DNA of 34,573 nt from CAINVV01 sp964506325 (GCA_964506325.1 CAZDLO010000033.1:1-34573), one strand, 5' to 3'; shown: positions 15,659 to 24,661, numbered from the stretch's first letter. Notes: generated by a model not told the origin, from the sequence alone. Numbers and translations: made by a program.

Positions 15659-15790
15659 AATGATGCTGTAACTGTTAGTGTAAGAAAAGACTTCAAAAGC
15701 AAAACATAAAAAAGAGCGATAGTGCTTTGTCCTGGTGGCAAAGCAATCGTTGTTATGTCCGGGGGAGGGGCAGTGGGAAAGTTACGTACT

Positions 15791-17809
15791 TCACTGATAC
15801 CTTACTACTTCAGGTTTTCTTCCCAGAAAATCTTCAAATCTGGATTTTGACAGTCCCTGCAGATTTGCCCCGAATGGACTCATGCCATCTGGCAATACAG
15901 GAAACCAGGAAAACCTGATATCGATAATTTTGAATAACAGAGATTCATTGTAGATTCTGAAACCGGTACCTATGCCGGCGTAAAAATTACTTGTAAATAT
16001 ACTCTCCATTTGATCCGACAGGAAGGCCATGTCGGAGAAGATGTAATTGGAAAATCGGAAGCCATAAAAATTCCATTTCAAATACCTCACAACTTCAAGG
16101 TTTAATTTCAGCCTGCTTTTCCCTTTTATATCACTGGAATAAAAATCCCTGATCCCGAAACGGCCGTCAATGGTTATGTACTCTTCAGGCAGCCGGTTAA
16201 TACCAGAAAGAAGCTCAATGTTTATAAAGGCCCGGTAAGGGTCATTGAAAGCAAACCTTTTTCTTGAAAAGAAATTTGTGCTAAAAAGGAAAGTTCCCTG
16301 CTTTACGGATCCATCATCAACGAACCCATCAAAAGCGATCTTGCCGGAGTAATAACTTCCTTCCCTGCCAATGAAAGACGTGCTCAATGAAAATCCGAGG
16401 TAAGGCCAGAGCCCAAATTGTGATCTATCCAACCCGGCATTAATCTGGTAATAGTACCCATATGGAATATCTTCAGTAATACCATACCCATAAACAAGAT
16501 TATTCTTATAAAGGTTTCTGCGAGCGAAGCTGATCCCAGTTAGCAGGAAGTCATGATTTCGAAAGAATTCGCTGTCCCCGAAAGATTCATTCTTTAGGTG
16601 GTTAAATTCCTGGTGGTAATACCTGAAAGTTAGCAGTGTTTTGTCGATGCGGTTGTTTGAAGTGGAAAAGGCGTGGATAAACCAGCTATCTGTGGCCAGA
16701 TAAGCAACTGTTGTGTCCAGTCCTATCGGGTGATCCTGCGCTATATAGTTGAATTTTGAGACCTGGTCAAATGAAAATCCTCCCGCATTTTCTTCGCTTG
16801 AAGTCAGGAATTTTTTGTCTATAGACATATTCCATCCCTTTTTCAGATATGTATCTGAAAAACCAATAGAGGAATTTATGAAACGGCCGAAAATATTCTG
16901 AATCTTGTAAGATGAATATACTCCCATCTCTGGAAGATACTGATTTTTTTGCGCTAAGCCTACTGTCAGACGATGACCGGATCCAAACATGTTTTCATTC
17001 ACGAGCTGAATATCGCTGTTATCTGCATTCAGATTCAGATTTACAGCATATTCAAATTTATCTTTGCTGATAACAATTACATCCACTTCGTCAGGATTCT
17101 CTTTATTAGGTTCAAGCAGAAAGAAGATATCTTCGATATAACTCAGATCACGCATCAATTTTTCATTTTCTGCCATCAACAATGGGTTAAGAACGTCTCC
17201 CGCTTTAAAAAGCAGATGCATTATGAGTTTGCTTTTTGAGGTATTTTTATGAAGGCTGTTTCCTGCTTTTTCAATCCATAATTTGGCATTTAACGAAGTG
17301 TCCCTGATTGAGGTTCCAAAAGGATCCAGTCTGGAAAACCGCACAGAGCTTATTCTCTTGTTCCCGAAAAGTTCAAAATATGACACACTCTGAATTCCGG
17401 AATTTTCAATGGTAGTAGCTTGATTGGTAATGAATCGCCGCAATAAATTCCTTGTCAGGTTGTTTCTTTTTGAAAGACTGTTAAGGTCAAGCTTGGTTGA
17501 AAGTGTACGGATGGGAGCCAGTTTGGAACTATCTCTTCGTGCTTGAACAAGAACCGGCAATCTGGCCGAGTTTAGGGGGATCAGTGAAGGCTGAGCAGTC
17601 TGGGTTGAATCACTGTTTTTCTTCGGTTTGATATCCTTCGGAGAAATAAGATCATTCCCTGGAGAATGCATATCTGACAGGCTGGCACCATCTGACCAGT
17701 TATCGGTAGAGCCGTAAACTGTCTCTTTTGAAGACAGTGGAATTAAAAGCAAAAGCGTGCAGACCGTGATGGAAAGAAGTTTCAATTGCAGGTATTTAAA
17801 CTGGGTCAA
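15791..17809 (-). CDS. BamA/TamA-like outer-membrane beta-barrel protein with POTRA-like domain
   Basis: This 672-residue protein has an N-terminal signal peptide (core LLSITVCTLLLLIPLSS) and a low-complexity segment to about residue 130. A POTRA-like region covers about 145-265 (FKAGDVLNPLLMAENEKLMRD, YIEDIFFLLEP, DVIVISKDKFEYAVNLNL). A barrel of alternating aromatic strands fills the remainder. The motif GDxxNPxxxxENExxLRDLxYI is typical of BamA-family POTRA ends. It is shorter than true BamA (about 800 or more residues) and lacks the usual C-terminal aromatic, ending VVRYQ, so it is probably a specialised paralogue. Its final four codons and stop lie in the copy 2 repeat. Its role is unknown; assembly or export of envelope components is a family-based guess. 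Confidence 0.75.
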   Translation of the reverse strand: MTQFKYLQLKLLSITVCTLLLLIPLSSKETVYGSTDNWSDGASLSDMHSPGNDLISPKDIKPKKNSDSTQTAQPSLIPLNSARLPVLVQARRDSSKLAPIRTLSTKLDLNSLSKRNNLTRNLLRRFITNQATTIENSGIQSVSYFELFGNKRISSVRFSRLDPFGTSIRDTSLNAKLWIEKAGNSLHKNTSKSKLIMHLLFKAGDVLNPLLMAENEKLMRDLSYIEDIFFLLEPNKENPDEVDVIVISKDKFEYAVNLNLNADNSDIQLVNENMFGSGHRLTVGLAQKNQYLPEMGVYSSYKIQNIFGRFINSSIGFSDTYLKKGWNMSIDKKFLTSSEENAGGFSFDQVSKFNYIAQDHPIGLDTTVAYLATDSWFIHAFSTSNNRIDKTLLTFRYYHQEFNHLKNESFGDSEFFRNHDFLLTGISFARRNLYKNNLVYGYGITEDIPYGYYYQINAGLDRSQFGLWPYLGFSLSTSFIGREGSYYSGKIAFDGFVDDGSVKQGTFLFSTNFFSRKRFAFNDPYRAFINIELLSGINRLPEEYITIDGRFGIRDFYSSDIKGKSRLKLNLEVVRYLKWNFYGFRFSNYIFSDMAFLSDQMESIFTSNFYAGIGTGFRIYNESLLFKIIDIRFSWFPVLPDGMSPFGANLQGLSKSRFEDFLGRKPEVVRYQ

Positions 17810-17954
17810 AGTTGTGAGATAATCCTGTATTTTGCAATATAATCTTCGATGTAATGCAATCTATGAGTGCCTTTTATAGGGAAATTTAATTCCTGGTAAT
17901 TCAAGCAATAATTTATAGAGTTTGCATACTTTATTATTTCCCGATTTGTACAAT

Positions 17955-18848
17955 TTATTTTCGAATTAATATAATATTGCTAACCGGCCTTTCTCCCTCC
18001 TTGTCGCTGGGATTATTCAGAATACTTTCCATCTTGCCATCATTGGCCCATAAGGTTGTTGAACCACCGCCATCCAGATTAATAGCATTTTTACAATCCA
18101 GGCTCAGTAGCAGTCGCTGGGTTTCTTCCAGACTCAACCCAAGAGCATTTTCATTTCGTCCATCTATTGTAATAAAAAGGATGCTATTATCGTCTGTTAT
18201 GCAAAGGCAGCTTCTTGGGTGTCTCTTATGAACAAAAGCCGAATTTTCCAGTTTTACTTTTTCTCCTGCTACTAACAAAATCGGTCCGGAGAACAAAACC
18301 GCTTTCTCTGAATGAGACTGCTCGTAGAACAGTTCACTTTTAGCAGCTTCAATTTTCAAATGGCCTGAAGTATCCAGTACAATAGCTCCGTTAAGCAGGG
18401 AATCTGTCTTAGCCCATTTTTCCGTCGGATTTCTGTTCCTTGAAATAACTTGTCCATCAGACTCCAAATAGGCCACTGATCCACCTTTTTCAACATCAAA
18501 AAAACTTCCATTCAGCGCAATTATTGCATTGGCATCTTTTGCAAACCTGCTGGTTTTCATCAGTACAGTGTCAGACCAGGCTATGTCAAGAATATAATCA
18601 TCTATTGATGAATCCTCTAATTTTACAACCAGGACATTTTGTTTGTCCGAAAAATAGTGTCCGGAGTTTAAATGATAAATATTGATCCCTGGTGAATTGA
18701 GCTGGGACTGCCCCAAAACGTGATCTTTGTCCTGGCTGTAACAAGACCAGTAACTGCAGGACCATAATAGGAGAAGTCCGATTATATTTTTGCGGATATT
18801 GGGCGCATTGTTCTTTTTATTCATCCTTGTTTTTTTAATGTCCTTCAT
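17955..18848 (-). CDS. Phosphodiester glycosidase family (NAGPA/DUF2233) protein, exported
   Basis: This protein of 297 residues starts at ATG 18848; a longer frame to 18926 would overlap cutC and is not needed. A hydrophobic stretch, GLLLLWSCSYWSCYSQ, gives a signal peptide, possibly a lipoprotein signal with a cysteine. The NAGPA domain follows, with ALNGSFFDVEKGGSVAYL, ITIDGRNENALGLSLEET, the hallmark NLDGGGSTTLW and the RPVSNIILIRK end. Relatives remove N-acetylglucosamine from phosphodiester-linked glycans or act on cell-wall polymers. An envelope or secreted glycan substrate is likely but not defined. An alternative start at 18824 (MNKK) is possible. It lies two bases after the cutC stop codon, so the two are one operon. 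Confidence 0.85.
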   Translation of the reverse strand: MKDIKKTRMNKKNNAPNIRKNIIGLLLLWSCSYWSCYSQDKDHVLGQSQLNSPGINIYHLNSGHYFSDKQNVLVVKLEDSSIDDYILDIAWSDTVLMKTSRFAKDANAIIALNGSFFDVEKGGSVAYLESDGQVISRNRNPTEKWAKTDSLLNGAIVLDTSGHLKIEAAKSELFYEQSHSEKAVLFSGPILLVAGEKVKLENSAFVHKRHPRSCLCITDDNSILFITIDGRNENALGLSLEETQRLLLSLDCKNAINLDGGGSTTLWANDGKMESILNNPSDKEGERPVSNIILIRK

Positions 18849-18850
18849 TA

Positions 18851-19471
18851 TCAAAAGGCCACCAGGTTTCGCCCATGGTATTCGTCTGAAGGAATTTTCC
18901 GGCTTACCTCCTCTAAATTTTCCCATGTTACTTTCCCTGCTATGATGATTGTAACCTGGGGTGATGCTAACTCAATCATGCGATTCAGCCTTAAACAACC
19001 TTCCAGAGCAGTTTTCTCCCCGCCGGAGGAAAGTATTCGTTGCACACCAATTTCTTTCAGGATACTAACGCTTCCAAGTATATCAGAGGCTACGTCAATG
19101 GCTTTGTGGAAAGTGACTTCCATAGGTTTTGCCAGTTGAAGCAGGAAACGGGTCCTGTTCACATCAATATTGCCCCCTGTATCCAGTAGGCCAAAGACGA
19201 CCCCATCAGCTCCAAGTTCTTTGCACCGGATAATATCTTCCTGCATGATCTCAAATTCGTCAGAAGAATATACGAAATTTCCACCTCTTGGCCTTATCAT
19301 GACCATTACCGGCACTTTCAGCTTTTCGGTACATTTTTTAATTGTCCCAAACGAAGGAGTCGTCCCCCCACACGAGAGATTTTCACAAAGTTCAATACGT
19401 GTGGCCCCAGCATTGACGGCTTTAACAGCTTCGTCGTACGACTCAACACAAACCTCTTTTACCGGATTCAT
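18851..19471 (-). CDS. cutC: Copper homeostasis protein CutC
   Basis: This 206-residue TIM-barrel protein of the CutC family is recognised by VKEVCVESYDEAVKAVNAGA, RIELCENLSCGGTTPS, VMIRPRGGNFVYS, GADGVVFGLLD and VTFHKAIDVASD. It is somewhat shorter than the usual 230-250 residues at the C-terminus. Family members were linked to copper tolerance in E. coli, but the biochemical activity is unsettled. It is cytoplasmic and first in a two-gene operon with the glycosidase, which follows after two bases. It is divergent from the PafA-like gene, with 91 bases between starts. Confidence 0.9.
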   Translation of the reverse strand: MNPVKEVCVESYDEAVKAVNAGATRIELCENLSCGGTTPSFGTIKKCTEKLKVPVMVMIRPRGGNFVYSSDEFEIMQEDIIRCKELGADGVVFGLLDTGGNIDVNRTRFLLQLAKPMEVTFHKAIDVASDILGSVSILKEIGVQRILSSGGEKTALEGCLRLNRMIELASPQVTIIIAGKVTWENLEEVSRKIPSDEYHGRNLVAF

Positions 19472-19515
19472 AATGTATGGGTTAATTTCTTAAGACACTG
19501 CTAAAATAATAGTTT

Positions 19516-19546
19516 TTTGATGGTTCGTCTCAAGTCGTTACATTTG
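19516..19546 (+). promoter_or_regulatory. Vegetative promoter of the PafA-like gene
   Basis: TTTG at 19516-19519 (-33), a 19-base gap and TACATTTG at 19539-19546 (-7, TAnnTTTG) form a near-ideal Bacteroidota promoter. The ATG lies only 16 bases after the -7 box, so the leader would be about ten bases. Confidence 0.7.
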
Positions 19547-19562
19547 TAAAAAAATCCACAGT

Positions 19563-21206
19563 ATGGTTTGTCGTTTCTGCTTGCTTCTTCTCATTGCAAT
19601 TATCCCTGGTGTTCTCTTCTCACAGGGGCACACAACAGTATCTGCTGCGACTCCCAGACTGGTCGTTGGAATTGTTGTAGAAAATATGCATCCCGATTAT
19701 ATTGAACGATATTGGGATAAGTTTGGTGATGCCGGTTTTAAGCGGATCTATTCCGGTGGATTTATTTGTGCGAATCACCATGTTGACAACCTGGTTCAGC
19801 GATCTACAGTCGGAATGGCAACCTTATACACAGGAACCACTCCATCTCACCACGGAATTGTCAATGACAACTGGATAGAAAGGTTAATAAATAAAGAGAC
19901 CGATTGTATCTATGATAACCTTTACACTACCGTCGGTAATACCTCCAAAGCTGGAGAGCGTTCAGCTTCCAGGTTGATGACACCAACCCTCGGTGACAGG
20001 CTGAAAGTTGTTACCAAAGGAAGGGCCCGGGTTTTCAGTTTGGCCATGAATGATTATGCAGCGGTATTTTCTGCAGGACATTCTGCTGATGGGGCCTACT
20101 GGCTGGACGAAAATTCTGGTACCATGATTTCAAGTTCATATTATATGAACTCCTATCCGGCCTGGGCTACGGAGTTTAACAAATTTAAGCTGCAGGACAA
20201 GTATATGGGTTCAACCTGGAAAACTTTGAATGAACCGATCAGTTACAATGAAAGCGTGGATGGAACAACGCTTCAGGTGACCGGGTTTCTGGGCAAATAC
20301 AACAATTTTCCCTATGATCTGCTTAAATTGAAGAAAGAGTCTGGCGGAACCTATTCAATTCTAAAGGCAACACCCTTTGCCAACACCTATCTGAAAGATT
20401 TTGTTCTGCAACTCATCCCGAAGGAACAACTGGGATATGATTTTATTCCCGATCTGCTGACGATAGTTTTCTCTTCGATGGATAAGGAGTGTAGTAATTT
20501 CGGCCCATTATCGGTTGAAATGCAGGATGTTTATCTCAGGTTAGATAAAGAAATTGCCGAGTTGCTAAAATACCTTGAAAATGGGTATGGAACAGAAAAT
20601 GTACTTTTCTTTTTGACATCAACTTCCAGTGTATCTTACAATGCAAATTATCTCAAAGAAAAATTTCATTTGAATACCGGGATTTTTAACCCTGAGAGTT
20701 CTGTCTCTCTTTTGAAATCTTTCCTTAATATCAAATTTGGAGAGGGGGATTGGGTCCTGAAATTTAGCAACCAGCAGTTGTATCTTAACCATGACCTTGC
20801 TTTAAAAAAGAAATTGAGCATTCGCGAAATACAATTTGAAACAGCTCGGTTTTTGAATCAGTTTGAAGGGATAGCCTACTCGAAGGCAGCCTATGAAATT
20901 GAATCTGACAATTTAGAGGGTGGCCCGCTTGCCTCCTTTCAGAACAATTTTAATATCAAGCGTTCAGGCGATGTCATGATACGCTATGAGGAGGGTTGGC
21001 TTCCAAAGGAAAAATACAAATCGATCGATTATACCGATAACAACCAGGTTCCATTGGTTTGGTACGGTGCAGGGATCAGGAAGGGAACCACTTTAAGGAA
21101 GACGGATGCCACCGATGTGGTACCGACTGTTTGTGCCATTCTGGGGATCGTACCCCCAAACAGTTCAAGTGGGCAGGTTATTGAGGAAATTCTGCCAAAG
21201 CAGTGA
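19563..21206 (+). CDS. PafA-family alkaline phosphatase homologue, probably catalytically inactive
   Basis: This 547-residue protein has a signal peptide to about residue 20, then the PafA/type I phosphodiesterase fold over its full length (LVVGIVVENMHPDYIERYWDKFGDAGFKR, LYTGTTPSHHGIV, AGHSADGAYWLDE, LRLDKEIAELLKYLE, VPLVWYGAGIRKGT). Compared from memory with PafA, most active-site residues differ. The metal ligand Asp is E40; the Lys/Arg pair of KDR is N163 and Y165; the His of the DxxxH pair is S311 (D307 remains); the Asp-His of TADHG is T354-S355; the His before VPL is Q495. The nucleophile region reads QRSTVGMAT instead of YTGPGHAS. Zinc binding and phosphate hydrolysis are therefore unlikely. 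It may act as a binding or structural protein (inference). Confidence 0.85.
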   Translation: MVCRFCLLLLIAIIPGVLFSQGHTTVSAATPRLVVGIVVENMHPDYIERYWDKFGDAGFKRIYSGGFICANHHVDNLVQRSTVGMATLYTGTTPSHHGIVNDNWIERLINKETDCIYDNLYTTVGNTSKAGERSASRLMTPTLGDRLKVVTKGRARVFSLAMNDYAAVFSAGHSADGAYWLDENSGTMISSSYYMNSYPAWATEFNKFKLQDKYMGSTWKTLNEPISYNESVDGTTLQVTGFLGKYNNFPYDLLKLKKESGGTYSILKATPFANTYLKDFVLQLIPKEQLGYDFIPDLLTIVFSSMDKECSNFGPLSVEMQDVYLRLDKEIAELLKYLENGYGTENVLFFLTSTSSVSYNANYLKEKFHLNTGIFNPESSVSLLKSFLNIKFGEGDWVLKFSNQQLYLNHDLALKKKLSIREIQFETARFLNQFEGIAYSKAAYEIESDNLEGGPLASFQNNFNIKRSGDVMIRYEEGWLPKEKYKSIDYTDNNQVPLVWYGAGIRKGTTLRKTDATDVVPTVCAILGIVPPNSSSGQVIEEILPKQ

Positions 21207-21220
21207 CAAAAAATAATACG

Positions 21221-22123
21221 TCATATAAAAAACACAAAAATACCGCTTACAGCAAGAAATGCTCCGGCTACCTCTTTCCAATTCAATTTCTCACCCAGAA
21301 ACAGCACTGAAGGAATCAGGATGAATACCGGGACTGTAGCGATCAAAGTTGAAGCAATCCCGACTTTTGTATGCTGAAATGCCAGGAGGCTTAGAGAAAC
21401 GCCTAAAAAGGGGCCAAAGAAGGATCCGACTAAAAGAGGCTTAAGTGCTTTTTGATGCAGGATTGATTTTTTAACATTGCTCCAGTTTCTGGTAAGGCTG
21501 ATAATCAGAACAAATCCGATGATTCCGGTGACAGTTCTGATCTGAGATGAAGCAAAAGGGTCATAGCTGCCCATCCCCAGTTTTGAGAATACCGCACCGA
21601 TTCCCTGACCTGCTGCGCCCCCAAATGCAAGGAGCAATCCTTTGACGGGATAATTAAACCTGTGTTTCATCTTATCATCCACTTCTTCTCTCTTAAGAAT
21701 AACAAGTGCAATACCTGAAAGTACCAGGATCATTCCAAGAAAGTTCAACAGTGTGAAACTTTCGTGCAAAATAATTGCGCCGAAAAGTGTTGCAATGGGC
21801 GGAGCGAGAGACATTATCAGCATTGAAACTTTGGCTGACTGGTAGGAGTAGGAAGAAAAAAGGAAGTAGTCACCCAGCACGAATCCAATCAGTCCGGAGA
21901 CAGAAAGCCATTTCCATGCTTCAGGGGTGGCATCTGAGGGAATCCATAGTCCTCTTGCTACTTTTGACCAGACCATATACATTACCATGGCAAATAACAG
22001 CCTGAAAAGATTCACGGTCAAAGATCCAGCCCGGCGGGTTGCAACTGAAAATGTCAGTGCAGATATGGTCCAGCATACAGCAGTAAGAATTCCTGTTATT
22101 TCACCTTGATGTGCCAATTGCAT
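21221..22123 (-). CDS. EamA/DMT superfamily transporter
   Basis: This 300-residue membrane protein contains two EamA repeats of about five helices each (about residues 8-143 and 160-300). The typical pattern is visible: repeat 1 ends with ESFTLLNFLGMILVLSGIALVIL and repeat 2 ends with GEKLNWKEVAGAFLAVSGIFVFF. Family members export metabolites or amino acids from the cytoplasm; the substrate cannot be read from the sequence. It converges on the PafA-like gene with 14 bases between stop codons, and no terminator is visible. The gene appears to be transcribed alone, 84 bases from the DUF5686 gene on the same strand. Confidence 0.88.
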   Translation of the reverse strand: MQLAHQGEITGILTAVCWTISALTFSVATRRAGSLTVNLFRLLFAMVMYMVWSKVARGLWIPSDATPEAWKWLSVSGLIGFVLGDYFLFSSYSYQSAKVSMLIMSLAPPIATLFGAIILHESFTLLNFLGMILVLSGIALVILKREEVDDKMKHRFNYPVKGLLLAFGGAAGQGIGAVFSKLGMGSYDPFASSQIRTVTGIIGFVLIISLTRNWSNVKKSILHQKALKPLLVGSFFGPFLGVSLSLLAFQHTKVGIASTLIATVPVFILIPSVLFLGEKLNWKEVAGAFLAVSGIFVFFI

Positions 22124-22207
22124 TAATTTTGATGTTAATATGTTACAAAGCAGGCAATTTATGTTGTTTTTTGGACTTTGTATGAAAACATAAGCAAGGA
22201 AAATTTG

Positions 22208-24661
22208 TCACAAGGAAAGCTGAAGTGTTCCTAGTACTCCAAATTTGGCATTTGTATTGTCCAGTTTATTGTACCTCCAGATTCCCACTATTTTAAATAC
22301 TTTGAATACATTCTCCATTCCTAGCGAGACTTCTGTGTATGGATTATTTTGCAAACTATTCATCCCTTCCGGAATCAACATGGAAGTATGTTGGGAGGGA
22401 TTATAGGAGCCTGCCACGGTGCGAATTCCTACAATCTCTCTCCATTTGAGCTTCCTGAACAAGGGGATTTTATTCAGAAAATATCCTTGAAAATGGTGCT
22501 CCAGGAATATTGACAAATAGACATCACTCGCAAATTCCTGCATGCTCATCATGTTAAAGGAGTAAATATCATAGGTATAGGTATCATTCCCCTCATGGAT
22601 TTTCATCAGGGGGAAAGGTACATTTCCCCAAATTTTACCTGCCTGGATGGTGTAAAAAGAGAATCCGAAGGGATTAAGCAGTATTTTTTGATGTATTTGC
22701 CCCTCCATTTTGAAATAGTCAAACTCACCTCCAAGAAAACCTTTGATGCCTGCTGTAAACCCAAGATTGAAAACAGGTCTGGAATTAGTAACTTTTGTCT
22801 TTTCAAAACCGTGCATGATGTAATATTCATTCGAGGTATACCTGGTATTCAGGCTTAATTCGCTGACATTTATCGCTGGGATTATATTTCCATCAATGCC
22901 TGTAAAAGGAACATAAGGACCACTGAAATATTTAGTCTTGTTGAAAGAGAATCTATTCGTCAGACCCGTAATCCACTCTCTTTCATAATTGATTTCAAGC
23001 CTGTCGGTCAGGTTAAACTTATTATAGGGTCTTTTTTTTAGAAGGGTATTCAGTATATTATCGATCATGAAGGCATTTTTGCTTTTGCCAAAAATCTCAT
23101 AATCATGTTTATATTGCACGGATAGGTAATCTGCCGGTTTTTTCGAAAAGAAGTATTCAAAGCCTCCACTGTATTTGTACTCATGGTCAGCTGATCCGTA
23201 AGCAGCATATCCATTCAAACGCAGCTTCGGGTGGAATTTTACTGTTGTCCTGGCTCCTAGTTTAAAGCGATTTCCTTCAATTACATTGTTTGAATAAAAA
23301 GAATAATACTGACCAAATTCTATTTTGCCAAAATCCCTGAATCCGTAATAAAACATATACATATATTCTGAAACAGTCTTGTACAATTGAACATTCTTAA
23401 TTGAATCTACCATCATGTAAATGCCCTGTTCTCTTTTCTGAAGTTCAATAGGCCGGGAAGTGATCCAAAATTTGTCGTCTTTTTTTACTGCTTCGTCGCT
23501 GACAGCAATTCGGTCCTTAGGGTCTATCCTGACATTGGCATGTTCCCTGAAAAGAAAATCATCGTAGAAATTTGTTTTTCTGCCTATAACTCCCAGCCTT
23601 TTGGAATGTGGATTTTTTTGAATATCAATATCCAGCACAATTGACTCATTCTTTGGAGTCCATTTATTGCTTATGAGGGTGAAATCAACAGCATATTTAA
23701 AATTATTGATAAAGTTGATGTTTGCTTTTTCGGATAGCTGCATATCAATTTTGGTTATTGCATAGGTGGAGGCATCTACCCAGAATTGGCCTTTGAAAGT
23801 CGGGCTCTGAAGTGTTTTTGGTTTAAAGGAGATTTCAAAGTATTTTTTCCCTTCTCTAAAAGTGCTGTCAATCAGATAATATTTGTAAAACTGCAGACCC
23901 AGATTATTTAGAGGCGATACCAGTCCTATGTCACTTATCATCAGGTAATTGTCGTAGGGATTTAATCCTTCATAAACCTTCCCTGTAAATTTTGATATCA
24001 TGTCTGATGTCATTCCGGAGGCTTTGTTTGCAATGATCTCTTCCCTGTCTTTGGTGGTACCTCCTGTATGGTAATAATTGGAGAAAGTCTCTGAGAAAAA
24101 CACGGGTAAGAACGCTTTCCCTTCTGTCTCAAGTGAGTCAATATAATCAAATACGAAATCAAAGGATTTCAATAATTTTTTTGTCCTAAGCGACTTGTCA
24201 ATATTTTTTAGATCAATTTCTGTTTTGGAATAGAGTTTGCTTTGCCAGGAAGGGAAGTAGGCAGGATTATTCTCTTTTTTCTTCTCAATAATTGCCTTAA
24301 AGATGGGTATGGCAGGATTCTCACCCGGACGAACAACAACTTCACCGGTCAATATCATATCTTCATCCAATGCAACGTTAAGGTTGATGGATTGGTTTGT
24401 TTTTATTGGTATTTCCTTCTTTTTAAATCCGATGGAAGAGATCTCTATGGATACAGTGGGAGTGAGTGTGCTCAGGTTAAAGTTCCCGTTAAGGTCGGAC
24501 ATTGTTCCGATATAGGTGCCTTTAAAAACAACAGTGGCATAAGGAATCGGATCTCCTGTTTTAGCCTCTGTAATCTTACCTGAAATAACAGTTTTCTGTG
24601 CCAAAGCGATCTGAACTGAAAAACTCGTTGTAAGTACAATCAGAGAGATATATTTAATCAT
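22208..24661 (-). CDS. DUF5686 outer-membrane protein with carboxypeptidase-regulatory-like domain
   Basis: This 817-residue protein has a signal peptide to about residue 21 (ending ALAQ). A carboxypeptidase D regulatory-like beta-sandwich lies at about 23-105 (ISGKITEAKTGDPIPYATV, GTYIGTMSDLNGNFNLST). A DUF5686 region fills the rest, rich in alternating aromatic strands as expected for an outer-membrane barrel. The N-terminal domain resembles that of SusC-like receptors, but there is no TonB-dependent plug, so it is not a SusC protein. Function is unknown in general; it is very widespread in Bacteroidota. The ATG at 24661 gives a complete signal peptide. Confidence 0.88.
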   Translation of the reverse strand: MIKYISLIVLTTSFSVQIALAQKTVISGKITEAKTGDPIPYATVVFKGTYIGTMSDLNGNFNLSTLTPTVSIEISSIGFKKKEIPIKTNQSINLNVALDEDMILTGEVVVRPGENPAIPIFKAIIEKKKENNPAYFPSWQSKLYSKTEIDLKNIDKSLRTKKLLKSFDFVFDYIDSLETEGKAFLPVFFSETFSNYYHTGGTTKDREEIIANKASGMTSDMISKFTGKVYEGLNPYDNYLMISDIGLVSPLNNLGLQFYKYYLIDSTFREGKKYFEISFKPKTLQSPTFKGQFWVDASTYAITKIDMQLSEKANINFINNFKYAVDFTLISNKWTPKNESIVLDIDIQKNPHSKRLGVIGRKTNFYDDFLFREHANVRIDPKDRIAVSDEAVKKDDKFWITSRPIELQKREQGIYMMVDSIKNVQLYKTVSEYMYMFYYGFRDFGKIEFGQYYSFYSNNVIEGNRFKLGARTTVKFHPKLRLNGYAAYGSADHEYKYSGGFEYFFSKKPADYLSVQYKHDYEIFGKSKNAFMIDNILNTLLKKRPYNKFNLTDRLEINYEREWITGLTNRFSFNKTKYFSGPYVPFTGIDGNIIPAINVSELSLNTRYTSNEYYIMHGFEKTKVTNSRPVFNLGFTAGIKGFLGGEFDYFKMEGQIHQKILLNPFGFSFYTIQAGKIWGNVPFPLMKIHEGNDTYTYDIYSFNMMSMQEFASDVYLSIFLEHHFQGYFLNKIPLFRKLKWREIVGIRTVAGSYNPSQHTSMLIPEGMNSLQNNPYTEVSLGMENVFKVFKIVGIWRYNKLDNTNAKFGVLGTLQLSL

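Larger units (their letters stand above)
13810..15805 (+). repeat. 1996-bp direct repeat, copy 2
   Basis: This is the second copy of the block at 11349-13344, offset by 2461 bases. Its last 15 bases (15791-15805) are the stop codon and final four codons of the convergent outer-membrane protein gene, so the repeat boundary falls inside that gene. The terminator found after copy 1 is absent here. Confidence 0.95.

Noticed and set aside
11349..15805. Tandem repeat as a simple transposon or IS pair
   Set aside because: No transposase frame, and the identical block extends 147 bases past the right inverted-repeat arm and into a neighbouring gene, so the arms are not element ends in the usual sense.
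11349..15805. Tandem repeat as a pure assembly artefact
   Set aside because: Flanking sequences of the two copies are related but different (promoter changes, degraded versus intact gene end), which a duplicated contig would not produce. Not fully excluded without reads.
18849..18926. Longer start for the phosphodiester glycosidase overlapping cutC
   Set aside because: It would overlap 76 bases of cutC and place 26 non-hydrophobic residues before the signal peptide; ATG 18848 fits better.
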